Below are positions 44,667-53,789 of a stretch of 64,000 nt of DNA, one piece after another. The DNA is taken from the NCBI RefSeq assembly GCF_004006295.1, contig NZ_CP026095.1, positions 1,226,001 to 1,290,000 on the forward strand, in the 5' to 3' direction. Position 1 is the first letter of the stretch. Every line of letters begins with the position of its first letter. The notes under the pieces were generated by a model. It was not told the DNA's origin. It made no database searches and was given only the letters and a program-made list of their open reading frames with translations. Made by a program: the position numbers and the translations under genes. The stretch comes from Peribacillus asahii. Lineage in GTDB: Bacteria; Bacillota; Bacilli; Bacillales; DSM-1321.

Positions 44667-45482
44667 ATGAAGAACATTACAGTAATTGGTGCAGGCACGA
44701 TGGGGAGAGGAATTGCTCTTGCTTGTGTACAGGCAGGGTATGATGTTGTCGTACAAGATGTAAGTGAAGAATCTTTACAGAGATGTGAAACGTATATTCG
44801 CAAATTTACAGATTCTGTGTCCATTCAGTTTGAAACAGATTTACAACAAGCGGTAAAATCTGCTGATTTAGTGATTGAAGCTGTACTAGAACTGATGGAT
44901 CTAAAAGTGGAGATTTTTAAAGCACTTGATACATTTGCTCCTCCACACGCTATACTCGCTACGAATACATCAACAATGAGTCCTACAGAAATTGCTTCAC
45001 AAACATCTAGGCCGGGTCAATGTATCGCTCTTCATTTCTTTAACCCTGTTCATAAGATGAAACTCATTGAAGTCATTTGTGGGCTTGAAACAAGTGAAGA
45101 GACGATCCAAACGAGTATGGAGTTTGGGCAAAGTCTAGGCAAAGAGTGTGTGAAAATCAATGAATTTCCTGGTTTTGCTGCTGGCCGAATGAATTGCTTA
45201 ATTGGGAATGAAGCGATGAATATGGTTATGGAAGGTGTAGGGTCTATTGAAGATATCGACAAAGCGATGAAGTTAGGCTTGAATCATCCGATGGGCCCGC
45301 TTGAACTGGCTGATTTAGTCGGCCTTGATACACGGTTACGTAATATGGAATATTTATATGAAACATTAGGAGAGAAATATCGTCCTTGTCCAATTCTCAA
45401 AAAATATGTTAAAGCAGGCTGGATTGGCAAAAAAGCTGGTCGTGGATTTTACAGATATGATGAGGAGGGCAATAAATTATGA
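44667..45482 (+). CDS. 3-hydroxyacyl-CoA dehydrogenase, copy 2
   Basis: 271 residues from ATG 44667 (MKNITVIGAGTMGRG), with GGGGAGAGAG just upstream; an in-frame GTG 18 bases earlier abuts the previous stop but has no ribosome site. NAD motif VIGAGTMGRGIALA, catalytic HFFNPVHKMKLIEVI, and C-terminal NHPMGPLELADLVGLDTRL with KAGRGFYRYDEEG. It resembles 3-hydroxybutyryl-CoA dehydrogenases (MmgB type). The helical linker present in copy 1 (residues about 55-70) is missing here. Its stop overlaps the next ATG (ATGA at 45479). Confidence 0.92.
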   Translation: MKNITVIGAGTMGRGIALACVQAGYDVVVQDVSEESLQRCETYIRKFTDSVSIQFETDLQQAVKSADLVIEAVLELMDLKVEIFKALDTFAPPHAILATNTSTMSPTEIASQTSRPGQCIALHFFNPVHKMKLIEVICGLETSEETIQTSMEFGQSLGKECVKINEFPGFAAGRMNCLIGNEAMNMVMEGVGSIEDIDKAMKLGLNHPMGPLELADLVGLDTRLRNMEYLYETLGEKYRPCPILKKYVKAGWIGKKAGRGFYRYDEEGNKL

Positions 45483-46627
45483 GTCTAGCAATCAGTGAAG
45501 ATATTCAATTACTAAAAAAGAATGTTCGTGATTTTATTCAAACAGAGGTAGAAGCGGTTGCGATGCAAATTGAAGAAGAAAACCGTATTCCTGAGAGAAT
45601 TGTTCAACTATCTAGAGAGATGGGGTTGTTTGGACTAAGCATCCCGGAAGAGTATGGCGGGCTAGGACTTGGTATGGTTGGGAAATGTGCGCTGTACGAA
45701 GAAATCGGTGCTACACATAACGGCTATACGACTTTGATTGGTGCACATACGGGAATTGGTACGGTTGGAATTGTCGAGATGGGCAATGAAGCGCAAAAGA
45801 GAAAATACTTGCCCGATATGGCTGCAGGGAATCGAATTGGTGCCTTTGCCTTAACAGAACCGCAAGCAGGATCGAATGCGACGAATTTGAAAACAACGGC
45901 TGTTAGAAAAGGTGATAAATATATTTTAAACGGCTTGAAACATTATATTACGAATGCTACCGAAGCGGATATATTCACAGTGATGGCTGTAACGGATCCG
46001 TCAAAAGGTGCGAAAGGAATTACTTCTTTCATTATTGAAAAAGATTTTCCAGGTTTTCATGTAGGAGCTGTCGAGCGAAAAATGGGTCTGCGTGGATCTC
46101 ACTCCGCAGAAATCATTATGGAAGATTGCGAAGTACCTGTTGAAAATGTGTTAAGTGAAGAAGGACAAGGGTATGTCAATGCACTTAAAATTTTAGCCAA
46201 TGGCCGTGCAGGTTTAGCCGCTCGAAATTTAGGTTCTGCTCAAAAATTACTTGACTTATCGATGATGTATGCAAAAGAGCGTATTCAATTTAATGTGCCA
46301 ATTATTGAGCATCAAGCTGTTGCTCATATGTTAGCGGAAATGGCTGTTGATATTGAGGCTCTAAGATCCTTTACATATCGCGTCGCCCAGATGGTCGATG
46401 AAGGGAAGAAAGTTATTAAAGAAGCAGCGATGTTAAAATTATTTGGTTCAGAAGTATACAATCGTGTTGCCGATAAAGCGGTACAAATACATGGCGGCAT
46501 CGGTTATATTGCCGACTACCCAATTGAACGTTTTTATCGTGATGCTCGTATTACCCGCATTTATGAAGGAACTTCAGAAATTCAAAAAAATATTATTATC
46601 GGTCAATTAAATAAAGAATATAACTAA
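45479..46627 (+). CDS. Acyl-CoA dehydrogenase, second of operon
   Basis: 382 residues, same length as the dehydrogenase at 39686. ALTEPQAGSNATNLKTTAVR replaces SEPGAGSD, and the catalytic base lies in RDARITRIYEGTSEIQ. YILNGLKHYITNATEADIF is the flavin/substrate loop. It overlaps the preceding hydroxyacyl-CoA dehydrogenase by four bases. The conserved order dehydrogenase-hydroxyacyl dehydrogenase-dehydrogenase-thiolase-hydratase makes a complete beta-oxidation cycle. Confidence 0.94.
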   Translation: MSLAISEDIQLLKKNVRDFIQTEVEAVAMQIEEENRIPERIVQLSREMGLFGLSIPEEYGGLGLGMVGKCALYEEIGATHNGYTTLIGAHTGIGTVGIVEMGNEAQKRKYLPDMAAGNRIGAFALTEPQAGSNATNLKTTAVRKGDKYILNGLKHYITNATEADIFTVMAVTDPSKGAKGITSFIIEKDFPGFHVGAVERKMGLRGSHSAEIIMEDCEVPVENVLSEEGQGYVNALKILANGRAGLAARNLGSAQKLLDLSMMYAKERIQFNVPIIEHQAVAHMLAEMAVDIEALRSFTYRVAQMVDEGKKVIKEAAMLKLFGSEVYNRVADKAVQIHGGIGYIADYPIERFYRDARITRIYEGTSEIQKNIIIGQLNKEYN

Positions 46628-46640
46628 GGGGGAAGAAAAA

Positions 46641-47840
46641 ATGGAAAAGAATCGAATTGTTATTGTTGATGGAGTACGTACACCAATTGGGCGTTATGGC
46701 GGGGGATTAAAAGATGTAAAATCGGGATTCTTAGCTTCAAGAGTAATTGAAAGTGTACTAGAAAAAGCGAATGTGTCTCCAACAATTGTGGATGAAGTAA
46801 TCTTAGGAGAAGTTCGTCAAACGTCAGAAGCTTCCAATGTTGCTCGTGTTGCTGCACTGCGAGCAGGTATTCCTTCAAGTACACCAGCTTTCACCGTTAA
46901 CCGTCTTTGTGCATCTGGTATGCAGGCTATTGCTTCAGGTGTTCAACAAATTCAATCAGGCCAGGCGAAAGTTGTCATTGCGGGCGGGACGGAAAGTATG
47001 AGTAATGCACCGATTTTCATTCGCGGTTCACGCTTTGGCGGCGATCAGACTCAGCTAGTTGATTCCAATAAAGAAAATGGACAACAACCTCAAGAAACGT
47101 ACGGCTATCAATTAGGTATGGGGATAACAGCAGAAAATGTTGCTGAGAAATATAACGTTTCACGAGAAGATCAAGATAAGTTTGCTTATGAAAGCCAACA
47201 GCGTGCGGATCGAGCAATTAAACAAGATGTATTTCGTGAGGAAATCGCTCCAGTAACCGTTCAAGTGAAGCGCTCAACGATTGTTGTGGACACAGATGAA
47301 CATCCACGTCCAGAAACGACATTAGAGAAACTAGGAACACTGAAACCTGCTTTCAAACCAGATGGTTCGGTTACAGCAGGAAATGCATGCGGCCGTAACG
47401 ACGGAGCAGCAGCGGTCTTACTTATGTCAGAAGAAGAAGCAGTTGCTCAAAATCTTCAACCATATGCGGCTATCGTAGATTGGGCAGCAGTTGGTGTACC
47501 ACCAGAAATTATGGGAATTGGGCCTGTACCAGCTGTTCAAAAATTATTAGAACGTACTGAGTTAACAATTAACGATATTGATTTATTTGAAATCAATGAA
47601 GCCTTTGCTTCACAAGCGCTAGCTGTTCAGCGAGAGCTAGGAATTGATCCTGAGAAATGCAATGTAAATGGTGGAGCAATTGCACTGGGACATCCACTAG
47701 GTGCAACAGGTGCACGTATTGTCGTGACATTAATGCATGAATTAAAACGAAGAGGCGGACGTTATGGAGTTGCAGCTCTTTGTATAGGCGGCGGACAAGG
47801 TATGGCGATTCTTATTGAAAACTTACAAACTAATTCATGA
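46641..47840 (+). CDS. Acetyl-CoA acyltransferase (thiolase)
   Basis: 399 residues, with AAGGGGGAAG before the ATG. The nucleophile is Cys90 (FTVNRLCASGMQAI), the second active-site loop is NVNGGAIALGHPLGATGARI, and the C-terminal Cys lies in ALCIGGGQGMAI. GGTESMSNAPI is another family hallmark. It cleaves 3-ketoacyl-CoA to acetyl-CoA and a shortened acyl-CoA in the last step of beta-oxidation. It lies 13 bp after the second acyl-CoA dehydrogenase. Confidence 0.94.
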   Translation: MEKNRIVIVDGVRTPIGRYGGGLKDVKSGFLASRVIESVLEKANVSPTIVDEVILGEVRQTSEASNVARVAALRAGIPSSTPAFTVNRLCASGMQAIASGVQQIQSGQAKVVIAGGTESMSNAPIFIRGSRFGGDQTQLVDSNKENGQQPQETYGYQLGMGITAENVAEKYNVSREDQDKFAYESQQRADRAIKQDVFREEIAPVTVQVKRSTIVVDTDEHPRPETTLEKLGTLKPAFKPDGSVTAGNACGRNDGAAAVLLMSEEEAVAQNLQPYAAIVDWAAVGVPPEIMGIGPVPAVQKLLERTELTINDIDLFEINEAFASQALAVQRELGIDPEKCNVNGGAIALGHPLGATGARIVVTLMHELKRRGGRYGVAALCIGGGQGMAILIENLQTNS

Positions 47841-47859
47841 TGAGAAAGGGGGAATCGGA

Positions 47860-48642
47860 ATGACGATTTATGAAACGATTGTAGTTGAACGAGAGGAAAA
47901 TCTAGCTTATATCATTATTAATCTACCAGAAGTAAGAAATCGATTAAGTAAGGAAACGTTAGCGGAGATTGTAGAAGCACTAGAAGAACTAAAGAACGAT
48001 CGCGAAGTCGGTTGTGTCGTGTTCTGTGGACAAGGAGACAAAGCTTTTGCAGCGGGTGCTGATATTAACCAGTTGAATGCGCGTCAATCATTGGATATGT
48101 TACAAGCCGGAGGAATGCAAGAAGTCTATGATTATATTGAATCGTATGAAAAACCGACAATTGCGATGATTAATGGGGTTGCGCTAGGCGGCGGCTGTGA
48201 ATTAGCGATGGCTTGTGATATTCGCCTAATTGCAGATCATGCGAAAATGGGATTGCCAGAATTAAATTTATCGATTATTCCGAGTGCTGGTGGAACCCAA
48301 CGACTTACACGACTAGTTGGGAAAGGAAAAGCAATCGAAATGATTTTACTAGGGAAATTTATTTCAGCAGAGGAAGCGAAACAGATTGGTTTAGTGTCTG
48401 AAGTCGTTCCGCTTGCTGATTTAAAAGCCAAAGTAGAAGAAACAGCGAAACAAATTTTAGCTAAAGGGCCTCTTGCGGTTAAGCTTGCGAAGATTGCGAT
48501 TCATTTAGGCTCAGATGTCGATATGAAAACGGGATTAATGATTGAGCGCCTTGCTCAAGCGGTTCTCTTCTCTACAGAAGATAAAACAGAAGGAACAGCG
48601 GCCTTTATTGAAAAAAGAAAGCCTGTATTTCTATCGAAGTAA
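47860..48642 (+). CDS. Enoyl-CoA hydratase/isomerase, last gene of operon
   Basis: 260 residues from ATG 47860 (MTIYETIVVER), with GAAAGGGGG upstream; an in-frame ATG 47815 lies inside the thiolase gene and has no ribosome site. Oxyanion loop KAFAAGADINQL; first catalytic Glu in LGGGCELAMACDIRL; second Glu in MGLPELNLSIIPSAGGTQRL, so both acid-base residues of a true hydratase are present. It adds water to trans-2-enoyl-CoA, supplying the hydroxyacyl-CoA dehydrogenases. A terminator follows after eight bases. Confidence 0.93.
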   Translation: MTIYETIVVEREENLAYIIINLPEVRNRLSKETLAEIVEALEELKNDREVGCVVFCGQGDKAFAAGADINQLNARQSLDMLQAGGMQEVYDYIESYEKPTIAMINGVALGGGCELAMACDIRLIADHAKMGLPELNLSIIPSAGGTQRLTRLVGKGKAIEMILLGKFISAEEAKQIGLVSEVVPLADLKAKVEETAKQILAKGPLAVKLAKIAIHLGSDVDMKTGLMIERLAQAVLFSTEDKTEGTAAFIEKRKPVFLSK

Positions 48643-48650
48643 TGAAATAA

Positions 48651-48684
48651 AAAGACCATTCCGTTATAATAGGGAATGGTCTTT
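48651..48684 (+). terminator. Terminator of the beta-oxidation operon
   Basis: Perfect 12-bp arms AAAGACCATTCC and GGAATGGTCTTT around a ten-base loop, followed by CTTATTG. Between here and 48949 I see no further gene, only AT-rich sequence expected to contain the ABC operon promoter. Confidence 0.85.
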
Positions 48685-48949
48685 CTTATTGTTTGATAAA
48701 TCATAAAATTCTTGAGTTTCTGTTGGGGAATTTCGATATCCATTGCAAATACCCTCATGTTAATACAGTGAATTCCACTAAATAATAGTAGAATATTTGA
48801 CTAAAACTATCGAATATAGCCAACCTTTAAAGAAATATGCAAAGAATATAAAATTATCTCTTAACAATCTTGACGAAATTCATAGGATTAATTATGATTT
48901 AGGGACAATATTGAATTAGACAACTTAGATTTAAAGTGAGGTGTGTTGC

Positions 48950-49792
48950 ATGTATTTAACAATTAATGGGGTTGAAAAAAGCTTTATTAATGAGAAGAAA
49001 GAACGAGTGAAAGTACTCGATAATATTAATATTGAAGCCGAAAAAGGAAGCTTTGTTTCGATTGTTGGACCATCGGGCTGTGGGAAATCAACACTGCTAT
49101 ATTTAATTGCAGGACTTGATCAGCCGGATGCTGGAGATATACGAGTGGCAGGCCAAAAGGTGAAGAAGCCTGGGCCAGAGCGGGTTGTTGTCTTCCAAGA
49201 GGCGGGATTGTTTCCATGGCTAACCGTATTAGAGAATGTTACATATGGTTTGAAGCTGAAGAAAATGTCAAAAGCAGAAGCTGAGGCAAAAGCATTAGAA
49301 GTATTAAAGATGGTTCACCTTAGCCGTTATGTAGATTCGTATCCTCATCAGTTATCCGGAGGCATGAAGCAAAGGGTTGCTATTGCAAGAGCTTTAGTCA
49401 TGGAACCAGATATTTTATTAATGGATGAGCCGTTCTCAGCACTAGATGAACAGACGAGAATGGTGTTACATAAAGAACTTATAGAAATTTGGAGAAAAAC
49501 AAAAGTAACGATTTTCTTTATTACTCATAATATTCGAGAAGCTGTTCAGCTTTCAGAAAAGGTCGTTGTCTTTGCTACTCGTCCAGGGAAAATCAAAGAC
49601 ATTATTTCGGTTCCATCGATGAAAGACGGAGTCATGCCCGATAGTGTTACATTACATACGGAGCAGAAAGTTTTGAGTATTTTACAGGAGGAAATCGAAA
49701 AAGTATTGAAGGAGGAAATGGGAGATGACTACAGCTTTAAGACGGGTCCTGTTCATCGCAATGATAGCGGTGATATGGGAAGTCACATCTAG
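48950..49792 (+). CDS. ABC importer ATPase, sulfonate/nitrate/taurine type
   Basis: 280 residues from ATG 48950 with GTGAGGTG upstream. Walker A GPSGCGKST, Q-loop VVFQEAGLFPWLTVLENV, signature LSGGMKQR, Walker B ILLMDEPFSALD and H-loop FFITHNIREAV. The FPWLTV segment and length match SsuB/TauB/NrtD. The 3' end overlaps the permease gene by 68 bp, longer than usual, in a different frame. It forms one operon with the permease and the lipoprotein that follow. Confidence 0.92.
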   Translation: MYLTINGVEKSFINEKKERVKVLDNINIEAEKGSFVSIVGPSGCGKSTLLYLIAGLDQPDAGDIRVAGQKVKKPGPERVVVFQEAGLFPWLTVLENVTYGLKLKKMSKAEAEAKALEVLKMVHLSRYVDSYPHQLSGGMKQRVAIARALVMEPDILLMDEPFSALDEQTRMVLHKELIEIWRKTKVTIFFITHNIREAVQLSEKVVVFATRPGKIKDIISVPSMKDGVMPDSVTLHTEQKVLSILQEEIEKVLKEEMGDDYSFKTGPVHRNDSGDMGSHI

Positions 49793-50483
49793 ACTTTCAA
49801 GCCTTCCTGATTTTATGTTTCCAGGCCTTCTTCAGGTATTAGATACATTGGTTAACGGTATAATAAGCGGACAAATTACGGAAGCTATTTTAAAAAGTAT
49901 AGGACGGATTTTACTTGGGTTTACGATAGCTATTGTTATCGGTCTTATTCTAGGTTATTTTATTTGGCGCTACAAGCTTGTGGAAGATACGCTCGGCTTT
50001 GTTGTAACAGCTCTGCAGTCCATTCCAAGTATTGTTTGGTTTCCGCTTGCGATTATTTGGTTTGGATTAAATGATTTTTCCATTCTTTTTATCGTAACGA
50101 TTGGGGCTACTTGGACGATGACGGTCAATGCTACGAGCGGCTTCAAAAATGTTCCGCAGCTGTATCAACGAGTTGCTAAAACCTATGGATCAAGTGGTTT
50201 TCATTTTTTACGTACGGTCATTTTACCGGCTTCCGTACCGCAAATCATTTCTGGTTTACGTATTGCTTGGGCGTTTTCTTGGCGCGCCTTAATGGCAGGG
50301 GAGCTGCTTGGCGGAGGCGGCGGTCTTGGTCAACTATTAGAAATGGGTCGATCACTTGGTCAAATGGATTTAGTTATTTCGGTTATGATTATTATTGCTA
50401 TTATTGGAACAATTGTAGATAATGTTGTATTTTCTCGCTTAGAACGCAATGTTCAATTAAAGTGGGGAGTTAGTTCACGCTAG
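49725..50483 (+). CDS. ABC importer permease, sulfonate/nitrate/taurine type
   Basis: 252 residues from ATG 49725, behind AAGGAGGAAATGGGAG. Six hydrophobic segments; the BPD transport family EAA-like loop is YQRVAKTYGSSGFHFLRTVI, continuing LPASVPQIISGLRIAWAFSW. RALMAGELLGGGGGLGQLLE is typical of SsuC/TauC. It forms the membrane channel with the ATPase encoded just upstream. The substrate cannot be specified among sulfonates, nitrate, taurine, thiamine precursors or aromatic acids. Confidence 0.91.
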   Translation: MTTALRRVLFIAMIAVIWEVTSRLSSLPDFMFPGLLQVLDTLVNGIISGQITEAILKSIGRILLGFTIAIVIGLILGYFIWRYKLVEDTLGFVVTALQSIPSIVWFPLAIIWFGLNDFSILFIVTIGATWTMTVNATSGFKNVPQLYQRVAKTYGSSGFHFLRTVILPASVPQIISGLRIAWAFSWRALMAGELLGGGGGLGQLLEMGRSLGQMDLVISVMIIIAIIGTIVDNVVFSRLERNVQLKWGVSSR

Positions 50484-50522
50484 TTTGTAGAAGTTACTTA
50501 TTTAAAAAAAGGAGAAAAGAAG

Positions 50523-51536
50523 ATGAAAAAGTTATTGTTTACACTCATTGCTTCTATACTATTTATTGGTATATTAAGCGGTTGTGCACAATCTGATCAA
50601 AAAGAAGAAAAAGCAGAAACTGGTTCTGATGAAAAAACGGTTAAAATTGGTTACTTCCCAAACTTAACGCATATCGCGACAATTGTGGCGCTTGAAAAAG
50701 GCTATTTTGAGGAAGAATTCGGTAAAGATGTGAAAATTGAAACAAAAACCGTTAGCAATGGCGGATTATTTATGGAAGCGATGGCTACAAAAGCAATCGA
50801 TGTTGGTACAGTTGGTCCTGGACCGCTGCTTAACTTCTATGTGAAAAATCCAAACTATCATTTGATTTCTGGAGCAGTCAATGGCGGGGCTGTACTTGTT
50901 ACAAGTGAAGCAAGTAATATTAAAGATCTAAAAGATTTAGACGGCAAAAAAGTAGCTATTCCGGTTATTGGGAGTACGCAAGATGTAATGCTTAGAAAAG
51001 CGCTTCAAGAGGTGGATTTAAAACCAACAACTAATGGTGGTTCAGTAGAATTATTTGCGTCAGCTCCTGCAGATACGGTTTCTCTTTTCGTTCAAAAATC
51101 AGTGGATGCGGCAGCTACTCAGGAACCATGGGGCTATGTGTTAGAAAATCAGGCAGGTGGTAAGCTGCTTTTAGATTGGGATGAATTCGCATGGGGCAAA
51201 GACTCTACGAATACAGTAGTAGCTGCTAGTAAGGAGTTTTTAGAGAAAGACGGTCTTGCTGCTTCTTATTTGAAAGCTCATAAAAAAGCGGTAGAATTTA
51301 TTCAAAACAACCCTGAAGAAAGCCAAGAAGTTGTTATTAAGCATTTGAAAGATTTAACAGGTAAAGAGTTGAAGAAAGAAGAAGTAGAAGCGGCGTTCTC
51401 CCGCTTAGAAGTAACGACAGATGTGAATGAAAAAGTAATTCAAGAAATGGCGGATATTAGCAAAGAAGCAAACTATATCCCAAGCAATGATATTAAAGGC
51501 TTGATTGACCTTACAGTTCTTGAAGGAATAAAATAA
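50523..51536 (+). CDS. ABC importer substrate-binding lipoprotein, SsuA/TauA family
   Basis: 337 residues. Signal peptide ending in the lipobox ILSGC with Cys21 as lipid anchor, an acidic linker (DQKEEKAETGSDEK), then the NMT1/SsuA fold: VKIGYFPNLTHIATIVALEK, MATKAIDVGTVGPGPLLNFY and the hinge segment VAIPVIGSTQDVMLRKAL. VDAAATQEPWGYVL is characteristic for sulfonate/taurine/nitrate-type binders. Located last in a three-gene operon (ATPase, permease, binder) and followed by a terminator. It sits next to the beta-oxidation operon, but no link beyond adjacency is visible. Confidence 0.91.
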   Translation: MKKLLFTLIASILFIGILSGCAQSDQKEEKAETGSDEKTVKIGYFPNLTHIATIVALEKGYFEEEFGKDVKIETKTVSNGGLFMEAMATKAIDVGTVGPGPLLNFYVKNPNYHLISGAVNGGAVLVTSEASNIKDLKDLDGKKVAIPVIGSTQDVMLRKALQEVDLKPTTNGGSVELFASAPADTVSLFVQKSVDAAATQEPWGYVLENQAGGKLLLDWDEFAWGKDSTNTVVAASKEFLEKDGLAASYLKAHKKAVEFIQNNPEESQEVVIKHLKDLTGKELKKEEVEAAFSRLEVTTDVNEKVIQEMADISKEANYIPSNDIKGLIDLTVLEGIK

Positions 51537-51545
51537 TAAAAAGTG

Positions 51546-51577
51546 AACTCCGATACGATTATGTATCGGAGTTTTTT
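51546..51577 (+). terminator. Terminator after ABC importer operon
   Basis: Perfect 11-bp arms AACTCCGATAC and GTATCGGAGTT around a six-base loop, then TTTTTG. Confidence 0.85.
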
Positions 51578-51593
51578 GATGATGTATGAGATG

Positions 51594-52241
51594 TTACAGT
51601 ACAAAAAAGTACACGCTCATAAAGTGGGCTAAGCTTCCTAACAGAATAAAAATATGAAAAATCTCATGAAACCCCCAGTTTTTAAAAGTAAGCCATTTTG
51701 GCTTAAGCGCATAAATCAAGCCCCCTATCGTATAAATACACCCTCCGATTATTAATAGAAGCACTCCTTGAAAGCTTAAGACCGAAGATAATGGGGCGAT
51801 GACAAAAATAATCATCCAACCCATGGCAATATATAGGGCAGTAGAGAGCCAACGAGGGCAATTAAACCAAATCATTTTAAAAGAAATTCCGCATAGGGCA
51901 ATGGAAGAGATAATGAAAAATAATGCCCATCCTGTTACTCCGCGCAAACTGATTAAGCAAAACGGAATATATGTTCCAGCAATTAAAATAAAAATCATGG
52001 AATGATCTAGTTTTCTTAAAAAAGCAATCACTCTGTCTTTCGCAATAACCATGTGATACGCAGCGGATGCAGAATACAGAAGAATCATGCTTAAGCCAAA
52101 TAGGATGACAGCGGTAATTGTCAGGGGAGATCCTCCTGTAGAGGCTGCTTTGATGACTAGTGCCAGCAAGCCAATAAAAGCTAAAATTGCTCCAGCTAAA
52201 TGGGTAAATCCATTAATAGGTTCTCGGATATACTGATTCAT
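51594..52241 (-). CDS. Hemolysin III / PAQR family membrane protein
   Basis: 215 residues, seven hydrophobic segments. Family marks: the N-terminal REPINGFTHLAGAILAFIGL, SAAYHMVIAKDRVIAFLRKL with DHSMIFILIAGTYIPFCLI, and the C-terminal WGFHEIFHIFILLGSLAHFM. The Ser, Asp and His residues in these blocks form the metal site shared with adiponectin-receptor hydrolases. Bacillary members (YplQ) affect membrane fluidity or cytolysis; the reaction here is unknown. Single gene, ribosome site GGAGCATCC-type is weak. Confidence 0.9.
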   Translation of the reverse strand: MNQYIREPINGFTHLAGAILAFIGLLALVIKAASTGGSPLTITAVILFGLSMILLYSASAAYHMVIAKDRVIAFLRKLDHSMIFILIAGTYIPFCLISLRGVTGWALFFIISSIALCGISFKMIWFNCPRWLSTALYIAMGWMIIFVIAPLSSVLSFQGVLLLIIGGCIYTIGGLIYALKPKWLTFKNWGFHEIFHIFILLGSLAHFMSVYFFVL

Positions 52242-52375
52242 AATATGGATGCTCCTCTATATAGTTTTTAAAACTACTTATTATATTATATGTATATCGA
52301 TATGTAGTCAAGGTTTACGAAGTGTTTTTTATGGGATAAAATAATAGCTATACAATAAATATAGGTGGTTTTTGG

Positions 52376-52957
52376 ATGAAAAACATACAGGATATTTTAA
52401 ATCAGCTAGAATTGGAAAGTCATATTTCTTTAAATGACATTCCAGAAATTGATTTATATATGGACCAAGTGATTCAATTATTTGAGAATAAATTTAATGG
52501 GTCAAAAAGAAATGAAGAAGAAAAAGTTCTGACAAAAACAATGGTTAACAACTATGCAAAAGGGAAATTGTTTTTTTCAATTAAAAATAAAAAGTATTCT
52601 AAAGAGCATCTGATTTTAATCAGTCTTATTTATCAATTGAAAGGAGCTCTATCTATTAATGATATTAAAGAGCTGCTTGAAGGCTTAAATCGGAAGGTTG
52701 TGGAGGAAGAGTTCCGGTTAGATGAATTTTATAATAGTGTTCTTACTGTGAATACGAAAAATGTTGAGAATTTTTATGAAGAGATAAAGGAGCATATCCA
52801 GGATGTAAAAGAGGAAATGCAAGCTCTAGAAGATAGTGATCGTTCCTATTTGGAGCAGGTTTTATTGATTGCTTCACTTGTTCAGATGAGCAATGTATAT
52901 CGAAGAACGGCAGAAAAATTAGTTGATGAAATTATTGGAGGAAAAGAAGTTAAGTAA
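52376..52957 (+). CDS. DUF1836 protein (MerR-like winged helix)
   Basis: 193 residues, ATG 52376 after AGGTGG. The N-terminal half has the DUF1836 pattern: LNDIPEIDLYMDQVIQLFEN, then EEKVLTKTMVNNYAKGKLFF and YSKEHLILISLIYQLKGAL, which together form a MerR-like DNA-binding fold. The C-terminal half is helical and acidic. No function has been established for the family to my knowledge; DNA binding is plausible. It stands alone, 86 bp before a PAP2 phosphatase gene. Confidence 0.8.
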   Translation: MKNIQDILNQLELESHISLNDIPEIDLYMDQVIQLFENKFNGSKRNEEEKVLTKTMVNNYAKGKLFFSIKNKKYSKEHLILISLIYQLKGALSINDIKELLEGLNRKVVEEEFRLDEFYNSVLTVNTKNVENFYEEIKEHIQDVKEEMQALEDSDRSYLEQVLLIASLVQMSNVYRRTAEKLVDEIIGGKEVK

Positions 52958-53042
52958 GAGTAGGGAATGATGAGATGATTAAAAATAATGAGTAAGGCTA
53001 CATAGTTCTCCTATTCCTTATGTGTTGAGGTGAGTATTTCTT

Positions 53043-53708
53043 GTGAATAATAAATTTCAATTATCGTGGATTTTTATTTTAAGCATTGTATTCTTGATTG
53101 GATTTAGTATGATGGCATTGTTATTTAGTCAAAATGAAGTTACGGCATTTGATCGTGCAATCATTGCCTTTGTTCAAGGGCTGGAATCGCCATATTTAAC
53201 AGCGGTTATGAAATTTTTTACGTTTATTGGATCATTCAAGGCAATTATTGTTATTTCTCTGTTCACGATGGCACTTTTATATGCAGTATTGAAGCATCGA
53301 ATAGAGCTTATTTTATTTATTGCCGTGCTTGTTGGTACGCCTATTTTAAACCGTCTCTTAAAAGAGTTTTTTCAACGAGCCCGCCCGGATTTGCATCGGT
53401 TGATTGAAATTGGAGGATACAGCTTTCCGAGTGGACATGCGATGAATGCGGCGTCTATGTATGGGATTCTTGCTTTTTTACTATGGCGTCATATTCCTAC
53501 TAGATGGGGACGAAGCTTGTTGATTATCTTTAGCATGGCCATGATTGTTACGATTGGAATCAGTCGAATCTATCTAGGTGTGCATTATCCTAGTGATATT
53601 ATCGCTGGATACTTGGCGAGCGGATGCTGGCTTGCGATTACAATCGCCGTTTTTCAAAGATACCAAGAAAAGAGGAGTTCTTTTAGAATTGACCGGAATT
53701 CGGCGTGA
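53043..53708 (+). CDS. PAP2-family membrane phosphatase
   Basis: 221 residues starting at GTG 53043. Six hydrophobic segments; the three catalytic motifs are complete: KEFFQRARPDLHRL (KxxxxxxRP), GYSFPSGHAMNA (PSGH) and SRIYLGVHYPSDI (SRxxxxxHxxxD). Enzymes of this kind hydrolyse undecaprenyl pyrophosphate, phosphatidate or phosphatidylglycerophosphate at the outer face of the membrane. Resembles Bacillus YodM. A bidirectional terminator follows. Confidence 0.91.
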   Translation: MNNKFQLSWIFILSIVFLIGFSMMALLFSQNEVTAFDRAIIAFVQGLESPYLTAVMKFFTFIGSFKAIIVISLFTMALLYAVLKHRIELILFIAVLVGTPILNRLLKEFFQRARPDLHRLIEIGGYSFPSGHAMNAASMYGILAFLLWRHIPTRWGRSLLIIFSMAMIVTIGISRIYLGVHYPSDIIAGYLASGCWLAITIAVFQRYQEKRSSFRIDRNSA

Positions 53709-53745
53709 ACTCGGCACAAATTGGTGGGAATCCAAAACAAACTAT

Positions 53746-53789
53746 AAAAAAGGAAACCCATAAGACAGCACTTATGGGTTTCCTTTTTT
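53746..53789. terminator. Bidirectional terminator between PAP2 and M20 genes
   Basis: Long perfect arms AAGGAAACCCATAAG and CTTATGGGTTTCCTT with A run before and T run after, around a six-base loop. Serves both convergent genes. Confidence 0.9.

Noticed and set aside
48685..48949. Possible sigma-54 promoter for the ABC importer operon
   Set aside because: No GG-N10-GC element with a TGGCAC-like context is present; an ordinary promoter is more likely.
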